Source: Pseudomonadota bacterium
Lineage (GTDB): Bacteria > Pseudomonadota > Gammaproteobacteria > Burkholderiales > Rhodocyclaceae
DNA length: 37,817 nt
Assembly (NCBI GenBank): GCA_018261905.1
Contig: JAGTRU010000040.1
Span: 1 to 37,817 of the forward strand
Direction: 5' to 3'
The position numbers and the translations under genes were made by a program. Below the pieces are notes generated by a model. That model ran no database searches. It was given only the letters and a program-made list of their open reading frames with translations, and had not been told where the DNA came from. Shown here piece after piece: positions 16,125 to 26,279 of the stretch (positions are counted from its first letter, which is position 1; every line of letters starts with the position of its first letter).

Positions 16125-16139
16125 GCAAACTCCGTTCCA
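16125..16139 (-). promoter_or_regulatory. Probable sigma-54 promoter of the divergent PhnD-like/phosphatase operon
   Basis: On the minus strand TGGAAC (16139-16134), five bases, TTGC (16128-16125): one mismatch in the -24 box and correct spacing. Transcription would start near 16113, about 50 nt before the ATG at 16060. It faces away from vnfD and shares the upstream sites at 16205 and 16342. Confidence 0.55.
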
Positions 16140-16204
16140 TGCCCGCGGCACGGCCAGAACGCCGGCAAATCGGGCATTCGGCGCGGGAGACGGCGGACCG
16201 GAAC

Positions 16205-16218
16205 GTACGAAACGGCAC
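16205..16218. promoter_or_regulatory. VnfA-like activator site (GTAC-N6-GCAC)
   Basis: GTAC-GAAACG-GCAC, one mismatch to the VnfA dyad. It lies 66 bp upstream of the minus-strand -24 element and 286 bp upstream of the vnfD one, so it could serve the divergent operon. Confidence 0.45.
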
Positions 16219-16267
16219 CGGCCGTGACATCGGCGAACACCTGCGCGGCATGCCGCCGGCGCGCTGA

Positions 16268-19821
<3,554 letters not shown>

Positions 19822-19826
19822 GAGGG

Positions 19827-19896
19827 GCTAGCTGTTAGTCGGTAGTTGTTAGCTGCTAGTCGTTAGTCGCGAGTCATTAGCGGCTAGCGACTACTG
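19827..19896. repeat. Array of ten degenerate heptads (consensus near GTTAGTC)
   Basis: Ten consecutive 7-mers follow the vnfK stop in perfect register (GCTAGCT, GTTAGTC, GGTAGTT, GTTAGCT, GCTAGTC, GTTAGTC, GCGAGTC, ATTAGCG, GCTAGCG, ACTACTG), most with TAG at positions 3-5. Such heptanucleotide tandem repeats are known from heterocystous cyanobacteria (STRR). Here the array occupies most of the 123-nt gap before the next gene and could fold or slow transcription; function unknown. Confidence 0.75.
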
Positions 19897-19944
19897 GCCG
19901 ACAACACATAGCTCGTAACCAGCAACTCACGAGAGGCAAGCAAG

Positions 19945-20847
19945 ATGAAATTGTTGCAGGAAATGCTCTCCACCAGCCGGCGCGCCATCGGCCAGCACTG
20001 GCATCTGCCCGAGTACCGGCAGATCGAGCTGTACACCAAGCGCAAGAAGCTGGCTTTTCGCGAAAATCAGGCACTTGCCGCCGGCAGCGAGGGCATGCCT
20101 GACATCTTCGGCCCGCTCAACGCACTGATGCTGCTCGAAAGCCATCTCGATTCGGCCGACGCCGAGCTGTTCGAAGGCAAGACCTCCTGGGCCAAGTACC
20201 TCGCCCTGCCCAAATGCACGGCCACTGAAAAGCTGGTTGCCGAAGTCTTTCGCACCCTGCGCATTTTCCGCATTGCCGCGACGCACGCCCAGGGCAAGCT
20301 CGAAGCGCGCGACGGCCTGGTCCGCGCCGCCTGCACTTTCAAACGTTGCGCGCTGGCGCTGAATATCACGCCGGTCGGCCTGACGTTGCTTGAATCCTTT
20401 GTCTTCTACTACCTCGATGCCTTCCGCCAGCCCTACGGCGAAGCCTATGTCGAGGCGGTTCTCACCCAGTACTTCACCGATATCGTCGCGGAAATCCACA
20501 AGTTTGCCGACGAGGACCGCGTCCTCTACCAGTACCGGCCGCGCTTTCCCTGGTTCAACCGACATTTCCGGCTCGATTGCGACAATCCGCGCTACGAGCT
20601 CGATACCGACGCCATCCGTTTCGAAATCGGCGCCGCGTTTACCGACCCGGTGCGCTATCCCATCGACTTCTTCCTGCCGCTCACCGAGGGCCTGCACATC
20701 ATTCCGGTCGAAGCCCTCAAGGACGGCCGCCTGGCCACCGCCGAGCTGCCGCGCTGGCGCGTCCGCGACGGCAATGATGAATTGCCTTCGCATTTCCGCA
20801 TGCGTTTCGGCCGCGAACTGATGGTCGTCGGCCTGCCGATGACCTGA
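19945..20847 (+). CDS. Unknown 300-aa protein downstream of vnfK
   Basis: Soluble protein, no signal peptide. The N-terminal two thirds are helical (MKLLQEMLSTSRRAIGQHW, then LYTKRKKLAFRENQALA and FGPLNALMLLESHLDSADAE). The C-terminal third looks beta-rich (FFLPLTEGLHIIPVEALKDG and LPRWRVRDGNDELPSHFRMR). I do not recognise a characterised family. It lies between the nitrogenase structural genes and a NifX/NafY-family gene and is probably read from the vnfD promoter through the heptad array. A role in VFe protein maturation or as an apo-protein chaperone is plausible from position alone. The ATG at 19945 follows an AGAGGCAAGC ribosome site. Confidence 0.8.
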   Translation: MKLLQEMLSTSRRAIGQHWHLPEYRQIELYTKRKKLAFRENQALAAGSEGMPDIFGPLNALMLLESHLDSADAELFEGKTSWAKYLALPKCTATEKLVAEVFRTLRIFRIAATHAQGKLEARDGLVRAACTFKRCALALNITPVGLTLLESFVFYYLDAFRQPYGEAYVEAVLTQYFTDIVAEIHKFADEDRVLYQYRPRFPWFNRHFRLDCDNPRYELDTDAIRFEIGAAFTDPVRYPIDFFLPLTEGLHIIPVEALKDGRLATAELPRWRVRDGNDELPSHFRMRFGRELMVVGLPMT

Positions 20848-20896
20848 ACCCTGCCCTCATCAACCCAATCACCGCCCCAACCCCAAGGAGCCAGCC

Positions 20897-21406
20897 ATGC
20901 CGGAAATCGGACATATCAAAGTCGCCATCACCTCCAACAGCCTGACCCGCGTGGACGTCGCCTTCGCGCTGGCCAAGCAAATCCTGTTTTACGACGTCAG
21001 CAACGAATCGGCCGAGTTCATCGACTCCGCCCGCTTTTCCGCCGGCGGCGCGGCTCCGGCCGAAGCCCCCGGCGGCGGCAAGGGCACCAAGAAAGCCACC
21101 GGCGATTGCTGGATGATGGATACCGAAAGCCAGGGCACCACCGGCGACCGCGTTACGCCGCGCGTCGAGGCGGTGCGCGGCTGCCACGTCATTTTCACCA
21201 AGGGCCTGAGCGACCTGGCGGCGGTCAAGCTGCACGATGCCAAGGTTTTCCCGGTCAAGATGGAACAGGGCAAGGATGTCGACGAAGTGATCAGCGCCCT
21301 GCAGAAAATGATGAACAGCCCGCGCCCGCCGCTCTGGCTGCGCAAGGCGATGGGCACCCATGTCCCGGATGCCGCCTACCAGTTGGTCGAGGGCGGCCAT
21401 GCCTGA
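20897..21406 (+). CDS. NifX/NafY-family cofactor-binding protein (VnfX-like)
   Basis: A 169-aa protein with the ribonuclease-H-like fold of the NifX/NafY/NifB C-terminal family: IKVAITSNSLTRVDVAFALA, ILFYDVSNESAEFID, then VEAVRGCHVIFTKGLSDLAA and LHDAKVFPVKMEQGKDVDEVI. Family members hold nitrogenase cofactors or precursors (VnfX binds VK-cluster and FeV-co in Azotobacter). An unusual Gly/Lys-rich insertion with GDCWMMD (about 58-80) replaces the usual short loop. It is probably VnfX or VnfY-like; the assignment to either is unsure. The next gene starts inside its last codons. Confidence 0.75.
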   Translation: MPEIGHIKVAITSNSLTRVDVAFALAKQILFYDVSNESAEFIDSARFSAGGAAPAEAPGGGKGTKKATGDCWMMDTESQGTTGDRVTPRVEAVRGCHVIFTKGLSDLAAVKLHDAKVFPVKMEQGKDVDEVISALQKMMNSPRPPLWLRKAMGTHVPDAAYQLVEGGHA

Positions 21407-21623
21407 GGCTGAAGTCGCGCCAGCCAGCACCGATCCGCTGCACCACGTACGCAAGATGGCCGAGCGCCTGCGCGATACCCGCGACCACCTGATGCGCGAT
21501 GTCGAAAAGGTCGACGACCCGCTGTTCAAGCTGATGTTCGGCGAGGCCTCGGCCGTGCTCAATCGCCTGATCACGGCATTCCTGACCTATGAAACACGCA
21601 GCACGAGGGAGTACGAACAATGA
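21399..21623 (+). CDS. Small helical protein of the vnf operon
   Basis: A 74-aa protein from the ATG at 21399, overlapping the previous stop by 8 nt; its stop overlaps the ABC ATPase start (ATGA). It is strongly helical (DPLHHVRKMAERLRDTRDHL, then VDDPLFKLMFGEASAVLNRL) and ends TREYEQ. Similar small helical proteins of unknown function occur in other bacteria, but I can give no name. Tight coupling between a NifX-like gene and a transporter ATPase suggests a link between metal import and cofactor assembly. Confidence 0.7.
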   Translation: MPEAEVAPASTDPLHHVRKMAERLRDTRDHLMRDVEKVDDPLFKLMFGEASAVLNRLITAFLTYETRSTREYEQ

Positions 21624-22378
21624 TCGAACTGCAACATGTCAGCCTGCGCCGCGGCCAGCACGAAGTGCTCAAGGATATTTCGCTCAACATCCCGGCCGGC
21701 CGCATCACCGCCGTCGTCGGCCGCTCCGGCGTCGGCAAGACCAGCCTGCTCGGCGCCCTGAACGGCCTGCTGACGCCGGGCAGCGGCTCGATCACGGTGG
21801 ACGGCGTCGGGGCGCTCGATTCCACGGAAAACCTGCGCCGCCACCGGCAACGCACCGCCACCATTTTCCAGAACCACGCGCTGATCGACCGCCTGAGCGC
21901 CTTCGACAACGTCCTGCTCGGCCTGGCCGACCAGCGTCATCCGCTGTCTCCCCTGCCCTGGCCGGAGAAATTCCGCCAGTTGGCGGCCGGCGCGCTCGAC
22001 CGCATCGGCCTGCTGCACCGCGCGCATGCCCGCGTCGATTGCCTGAGCGGCGGCGAAAAGCAGCGGGTCGGCGTGGCCCGCGCCCTGATCCGGCAACCCA
22101 GCCTGCTCCTTGGCGACGAACCCTTCGCCTCGGTCGACCCGTCGCTGATCCGGCAAATGGGCAACACGCTGCGCGAGCAGGTCGCTGACAGCGGCATGAC
22201 GGTGGTTCTCGTCATGCACCAGATCGACACCGCACTGAATATCGCCGACCGCATCGTCGCGCTGGTCGATGGGCGTATCGGCTTCAACGGCGACAGCCGC
22301 GATTTCGATCCGGCGGCGCAGGCCGAGGTGTTCGGAAATGTCGATGAGCGTACGCAAACGTGCATGACAGACCTGTAG
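21620..22378 (+). CDS. PhnC-like ABC transporter ATPase, candidate vanadate importer
   Basis: A 252-aa ATPase of the phosphonate/phosphite PhnC type: Walker A GRSGVGKT (34-41), Q-loop TATIFQNHALIDRL, signature CLSGGEKQRVGVARAL, Walker B SLLLGDEPFASVDP and the H-loop in VVLVMHQIDTAL. It should power the permease at 23400 with the binding protein at 22522. Because it is coupled to vnf-operon genes upstream and vanadate resembles phosphate, vanadate is the likely substrate; phosphite or phosphonate cannot be excluded. The putative regulatory site for the following gene lies in its last codons. Confidence 0.85.
   Translation: MIELQHVSLRRGQHEVLKDISLNIPAGRITAVVGRSGVGKTSLLGALNGLLTPGSGSITVDGVGALDSTENLRRHRQRTATIFQNHALIDRLSAFDNVLLGLADQRHPLSPLPWPEKFRQLAAGALDRIGLLHRAHARVDCLSGGEKQRVGVARALIRQPSLLLGDEPFASVDPSLIRQMGNTLREQVADSGMTVVLVMHQIDTALNIADRIVALVDGRIGFNGDSRDFDPAAQAEVFGNVDERTQTCMTDL
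22350..22363. promoter_or_regulatory. VnfA-like site (GTAC-N6-GTGC) in the ATPase 3' end
   Basis: GTAC-GCAAAC-GTGC, one mismatch, 108 bp upstream of the sigma-54 element at 22458. A suitable enhancer distance. Confidence 0.4.
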
Positions 22379-22393
22379 CAAGCCTCCTCCGGC

Positions 22394-22407
22394 GAACGAA
22401 AGTGAAC
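22394..22407. promoter_or_regulatory. Possible VnfA-like site (GAAC-N6-GAAC)
   Basis: GAAC-GAAAGT-GAAC: both half-sites are the GAAC variant with the correct six-base spacing, 64 bp upstream of the -24 box. Confidence 0.35.
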
Positions 22408-22457
22408 AAAACCGACCGATCGGACAGGAATGTCGAAAATCCGGCCGCTTCCCGGAT

Positions 22458-22472
22458 TGGCACGCATGTTGC
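22458..22472 (+). promoter_or_regulatory. Sigma-54 promoter of the PhnD-like/permease/Nif11 operon
   Basis: TGGCAC (22458-22463), five bases, TTGC (22469-22472): exact RpoN consensus. The start would be near 22484, about 38 nt before the ATG at 22522. It gives the transporter its own nitrogenase-type promoter in addition to read-through. Confidence 0.9.
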
Positions 22473-22521
22473 GCTGATGGCAAGGCTTTCCAGTCTTTTC
22501 AACATTTCCGAAGGAATCACC

Positions 22522-23403
22522 ATGCTTGCCATCTGCCGTCGTCATCTCCTGCTCTTCGCCCTCCTCCTCGGCCTTGCCAGTTCATCCTTTGCCCAGGGCC
22601 GCCCCGAAAAACTGGTCATCGGCCTGTTGCCGGGCGAATCGGCCCCCACCGTGATGCGCCTCAACGAACCGCTGCGCCTCTACCTGGAAAAACGCCTGGG
22701 CATCCCGGTCGAACTGATGGTTGGCGCCAATTACGCGGCGACCGGCGAAGCGCTGCGCTTCGGTCGCCTCGACATCGCCTATCTCGGCCCGGTCACCTAC
22801 ATCCTGCAAAGCCGGCGCACGAAGCTTGAGCCCTTCGCCCGCCCGTCGCACGAAAAGGTCGGCCCGACCTTCCAGGCCGTGATCATCGTGCCCAAGGACA
22901 GCCCGGCCAGGACCCTGGCCGACCTCAAGGGCAAGCAGATCGCCTTCGGCGACCCGGCGTCGACTTCTGGTACCTGGGTACCGCGTGCCCAGTTGCTCGA
23001 ACAGGCCGGCCTCGCCTCCGGTCGCGACTACAAGCTGCAGGTGCTCGGCGCCCACGACGCGGTGGCGCTGGCCGTCGCCAACAAGAAGGTCGATGCCGGC
23101 GGCCTGTCGATGCCGATCTACAACCGCCTGCTCAAGGAAGGCAAGCTCGACGCCGAGAAGGTGCGCGTCCTGGCCGAATCGCCGGCCATCCCGGAATACA
23201 TGTGGACCTTCCGCGACGGCCTCGATCCGGCCTTCAAGGAGGAAATCCGCAAGGCCTTCATCAATGTGAATGATCCGGAAGCGCTCAAGGTCTTCCGCGC
23301 AGAAGCCTTCATCCCCTGCGTCGATGCCGACGTCGATCGCGTGCGCGGCTGGATCGAAGCCATCCGCAAGGCCAACCCGGACGCCGTGCCGCCCGCTAAA
23401 TGA
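22522..23403 (+). CDS. PhnD-like periplasmic binding protein, candidate vanadate-binding
   Basis: A 293-aa exported protein. The signal peptide is clear (CRRHLLLFALLLGLASSSFA, cleavage after about residue 24). The mature fold is of the phosphate/phosphite/phosphonate family: LGIPVELMVGANYAATGEAL, DIAYLGPVTYIL, the oxyanion motif STSG (147-150) and H178. The second-lobe segment after KKVDAGG reads LSMPIYNRL rather than the Asn/Glu/Asp-containing loop of classical PhnD, which suggests a different ligand. ATG at 22522 follows GAAGGAATC. Sigma-54 control beside vnf genes makes vanadate the preferred guess. It is the parent-type paralogue of the leaderless protein at 15158-16060. Confidence 0.85.
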   Translation: MLAICRRHLLLFALLLGLASSSFAQGRPEKLVIGLLPGESAPTVMRLNEPLRLYLEKRLGIPVELMVGANYAATGEALRFGRLDIAYLGPVTYILQSRRTKLEPFARPSHEKVGPTFQAVIIVPKDSPARTLADLKGKQIAFGDPASTSGTWVPRAQLLEQAGLASGRDYKLQVLGAHDAVALAVANKKVDAGGLSMPIYNRLLKEGKLDAEKVRVLAESPAIPEYMWTFRDGLDPAFKEEIRKAFINVNDPEALKVFRAEAFIPCVDADVDRVRGWIEAIRKANPDAVPPAK

Positions 23404-24233
23404 GCCTCGCCGCCATGACCGCCGATTCTGGCAGATTCTCCCCCGTCCTCGCCGAAGCCCGCCGGCGCCACGGGCGTCGGGTCGCGGTCATGGCGCTGCT
23501 GGCGGTCATCGTCTTCGCCGCCTTCAGCTACGCCGGCCTGCTCGACCCGGCGCGCTACGACGATTTCCTGCGCCCCATCCTGACCCTGGCCGGCGATGCC
23601 ATGCCGCCCGACTTCAGCCGCTGGCGCAACTGGGGCCGGCCACTGCTGGAAACCTTGTCAATGAGCATTGCCGGCACGGTCATCGGTCTCGCCCTGGCCC
23701 TGCCGCTCGGTGCCCTGGCGGCGCGCAACGTCGGCTGGCGCTGGCTCGGCCAGCCCATCCTGTTCTTTCTCAACACCCTGCGCTCGGTTCCCGGCCTGGT
23801 CTGGGGCGTCATTTTCGTGGCCGCCCTCGGCTTCGGGCCGCTGCCCGGCGTCATGGCGCTGTCCTGCCATTCGACCGGCATGCTCGGCAAGTTCTGCGCC
23901 GAACTGCTCGAACACATCGACCCCGGCCCGGTCGATGCGCTGCACGCCCAAGGCGTCGGGCGCATCGGCGTCTTCCGCTTCGCCATCTGGCCGCAACTGC
24001 TGCCCCGCCTGCTCGACGTGACGATCTACCGCTGGGAGCACAACCTGCGCGCCGCGACGACGCTCGGTGTGGTCGGCGCCGGCGGTCTCGGCCTGGAAAT
24101 CGTCACCGCCTTTCACCTCTTCGAATACCGGGAAGCCTCGGCCCTGATCCTGCTGCTGCTCGCGCTGGTCAGCCTGATCAACTTGTTCGGCGGCAAGGTG
24201 CGCGCCGCCTTCCTCGGCAAAACCGATTACTAA
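23400..24233 (+). CDS. PhnE-like ABC transporter permease
   Basis: A 277-aa inner-membrane permease with about six hydrophobic segments, beginning VAVMALLAVIVFAAFSYAGL and ending ALILLLLALVSLINLFGG. The coupling (EAA) loop AQGVGRIGVFRFAIWPQLLP is visible, as is the family core VPGLVWGVIFVAALGFGPLP. The start overlaps the binding-protein stop (ATGA). With the ATPase at 21620 it completes a PhnCDE-type importer. Confidence 0.9.
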   Translation: MSLAAMTADSGRFSPVLAEARRRHGRRVAVMALLAVIVFAAFSYAGLLDPARYDDFLRPILTLAGDAMPPDFSRWRNWGRPLLETLSMSIAGTVIGLALALPLGALAARNVGWRWLGQPILFFLNTLRSVPGLVWGVIFVAALGFGPLPGVMALSCHSTGMLGKFCAELLEHIDPGPVDALHAQGVGRIGVFRFAIWPQLLPRLLDVTIYRWEHNLRAATTLGVVGAGGLGLEIVTAFHLFEYREASALILLLLALVSLINLFGGKVRAAFLGKTDY

Positions 24234-24249
24234 CCCAGGAGCCCTCCAG

Positions 24250-24447
24250 ATGTCCGTCGAATCCGCCAAAACCTACATCGAGCGCATGCGCGCCGACGAG
24301 CCTTTCCGCCAGGCGGTCAACGCCGTCAGTGACGACGAGGAGGCCAGTTGGCAGTTCATCAAGGACAGCGGTTACGACTTCTCGATGAGCGAATTCCAGA
24401 AAGCCCGCGACCTGATTTACGAGGAATACGGCATCACGCCGCTTTGA
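24250..24447 (+). CDS. Nif11-family small protein
   Basis: A 65-aa protein consisting of one Nif11 domain: SVESAKTYIERMRADEPFRQ, then DDEEASWQFIKDSGYDFSMS and EFQKARDLIYEEYG. Nif11 domains are named for small proteins of nif regions and also form leader segments of RiPP precursors. There is no core peptide or Gly-Gly cleavage site here, so this is the free-standing nitrogen-fixation type, function unknown. Starts after CCAGGAGCC; last gene before a strong terminator. Confidence 0.85.
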   Translation: MSVESAKTYIERMRADEPFRQAVNAVSDDEEASWQFIKDSGYDFSMSEFQKARDLIYEEYGITPL

Positions 24448-24450
24448 TCA

Positions 24451-24487
24451 CGGCAAAGGCGCCCGTTTTTGGCGGGCGCCTTTGCCG
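24451..24487 (+). terminator. Strong hairpin terminator after the Nif11 gene
   Basis: A perfect 15-bp inverted repeat (24451-24465 with 24473-24487) around a 7-nt T-rich loop, beginning 4 nt after the Nif11 stop. There is only a short T-run on the right, but the stem is very GC-rich. It closes the vnf/transporter transcription unit. Confidence 0.8.
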
Positions 24488-24595
24488 TTACAGGAGTACC
24501 CGAGAGCTCAATGGTGGCGTACCGGGAAACCCGGGGTCTTGGCAAGATCGGCGGCGCCCTTATACCGGAAGTCGAAGCGGAGGCACGCATGGCGG

Positions 24596-24700
24596 TTACC
24601 AGGCTGGCTGGCCATTGCCGTCAGCGTTGGCCAGTGGTGTGCCCGCCTTGATCCAGTGCCTGATCGGCAGGTCCGAGAGCAGCCCTTTGTCTCGTGCCAT
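24596..24700 (-). pseudogene. Remnant of a tyrosine-integrase N-terminus
   Basis: A 34-codon frame on the minus strand (MARDKGLLSDLPIRHWIKAG, then TPLANADGNGQPAW) that matches the arm-DNA-binding start of phage/island-type tyrosine integrases and then stops. A good ribosome site (GGGGGG) precedes it. The catalytic domain is absent. The element lies between the vnf block and rng, so it may mark the edge of an old island. The rest of the 24488-24791 gap holds no gene I can support. Confidence 0.5.
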
Positions 24701-24791
24701 GTGCCCCCCGGTTGTTCTGGTGTAGCAGCTACCTATCTAGCTACCAAATTTCGGCAGAACAGGGTGAGACGTGGCGGGACGCCACGAAACA

Positions 24792-26243
24792 TCACATCAA
24801 CACAATGTCGTACTGCTCCGGCGAATAGCTGGGCTCGGATTGCAGCGAAACCGGCTTTTCGATGAAATCCGAAAGCATGGCCAGGGACTGCGATTCTTCA
24901 TCCAGGAACAGGTCAACCACGGCCGGTCCCGCCAGGATGCGGTATTCGCGGGCATTGAACTGACGTGCCTCGCGTAGCAGCTCGCGGAGAATTTCATAAG
25001 CCACGGTCCGCGCCGTCTTGACTTCGCCACGCCCGCCACAGGTCGGGCAAGGCTGGCAAAGGACGTGGGCCAGCGACTCGCGCGTCCGCTTGCGGGTCAT
25101 TTCGACCAGCCCCAGTGCGGTGAACCCATTTACCGTCAGACGGGTGTGATCGTGGGCCAGAGCCCGGTTGAACTCGTCGAGCACGGCTTTCTTGTGCTCT
25201 TCGTTTTCCATGTCGATAAAATCGACGATGATGATGCCACCCAGGTTGCGCAAGCGTAGCTGGCGGGCGATGGTGAGCGCCGCCTCGAGATTGGTCTTGA
25301 AAATGGTATCGTCGAAATTGCGGACCCCGACAAACCCCCCGGTATTGACGTCGATGGTCGTCATTGCCTCGGTCTGGTCGATGATCAAGTAACCGCCCGA
25401 CTTCAGATCGACCCGGCGGGCCAGCGCCTTCTGGATCTCCTCTTCGACGCCGTACAGGTCGAACAGCGGCCGCTGGCCGGTGTAATGGTCGAGCAGCGGC
25501 TGCACGGCCGGGGTGTACTCCTGAGCGAAGGCGGTTAATTTCTGGAAATTTTCCCGCGAGTCGATGACGATGCGGGTCGTCTCCGGATTCACGAAATCGC
25601 GCAGCACGCGCTGGCCGAGCGAAAGTTCCTGATAGAGCACGGTCGGCGGCCCGAAAGACCGGGCCTTTTCGCGGATATCCGACCATGTCTTGCGCAGGTA
25701 GGCGATATCGGTGGCGAACTCCTGATCGCTGGCGTTTTCCGCCATGGTCCGCACGATGAAGCCCCCCGGCTCGTCGGCCGGCACCAGGCCGGTAATTTTT
25801 TCGCGCAAAGCCTCGCGCTCGGCTTCGGCTTCGATGCGTTGCGAAATCCCGATATGTTTTTCCTGCGGCAGATAAACCAACATGCGCCCGGCGATGGAAA
25901 TCTGCGTCGACAGGCGCGCCCCCTTGGTACCGATCGGGTCCTTGACGACCTGGACCAGGATGCTCTGGCCGTCGTGCAAAATTTTCTCGATCGGTCGCTC
26001 GGTGGCCGTTTCCCGGGGCTGCCAGATATCCGCCACATGCAGGAAGGCTGTGCGCTCGAGGCCGACGTCGATGAACGCCGACTGCATACCGGGCAAAATC
26101 CGGCAGACGCGACCGAGGTAGACATTGCCGACCAGACCGCGGCTGGCCGTGCGCTCGATATGCAGCTCCTGGACGACGCCTTGTTGCATCACGGCAACGC
26201 GGGTTTCCTGCGGCGTGAAGTTAATCAGTATTTCTTCGGTCAT
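24792..26243 (-). CDS. rng: Ribonuclease G
   Basis: A 483-aa RNase E/G-family endoribonuclease for 16S rRNA 5' processing and mRNA decay. The S1 domain (about 35-120) includes GNVYLGRVCRILPGMQSAFI. The DNase-I-like catalytic domain has D298 (IDVNTGG) and D341 (IIIVDFIDM), and the zinc-link pair C399/C402 lies in CPTCGGRG. The length is typical for RNase G, without the long C-terminal scaffold of RNase E. It is divergent from the U32 gene with a 36-nt gap. Confidence 0.95.
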   Translation of the reverse strand: MTEEILINFTPQETRVAVMQQGVVQELHIERTASRGLVGNVYLGRVCRILPGMQSAFIDVGLERTAFLHVADIWQPRETATERPIEKILHDGQSILVQVVKDPIGTKGARLSTQISIAGRMLVYLPQEKHIGISQRIEAEAEREALREKITGLVPADEPGGFIVRTMAENASDQEFATDIAYLRKTWSDIREKARSFGPPTVLYQELSLGQRVLRDFVNPETTRIVIDSRENFQKLTAFAQEYTPAVQPLLDHYTGQRPLFDLYGVEEEIQKALARRVDLKSGGYLIIDQTEAMTTIDVNTGGFVGVRNFDDTIFKTNLEAALTIARQLRLRNLGGIIIVDFIDMENEEHKKAVLDEFNRALAHDHTRLTVNGFTALGLVEMTRKRTRESLAHVLCQPCPTCGGRGEVKTARTVAYEILRELLREARQFNAREYRILAGPAVVDLFLDEESQSLAMLSDFIEKPVSLQSEPSYSPEQYDIVLM

Positions 26244-26279
26244 AAGCGGCTAAAATGTTGGGTTCCGCTGCATTCTACT

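Noticed and set aside
24469..24651. Plus-strand 60-codon frame after the Nif11 terminator.
   Set aside because: Overlaps the terminator and the integrase remnant in antisense; no recognisable protein.
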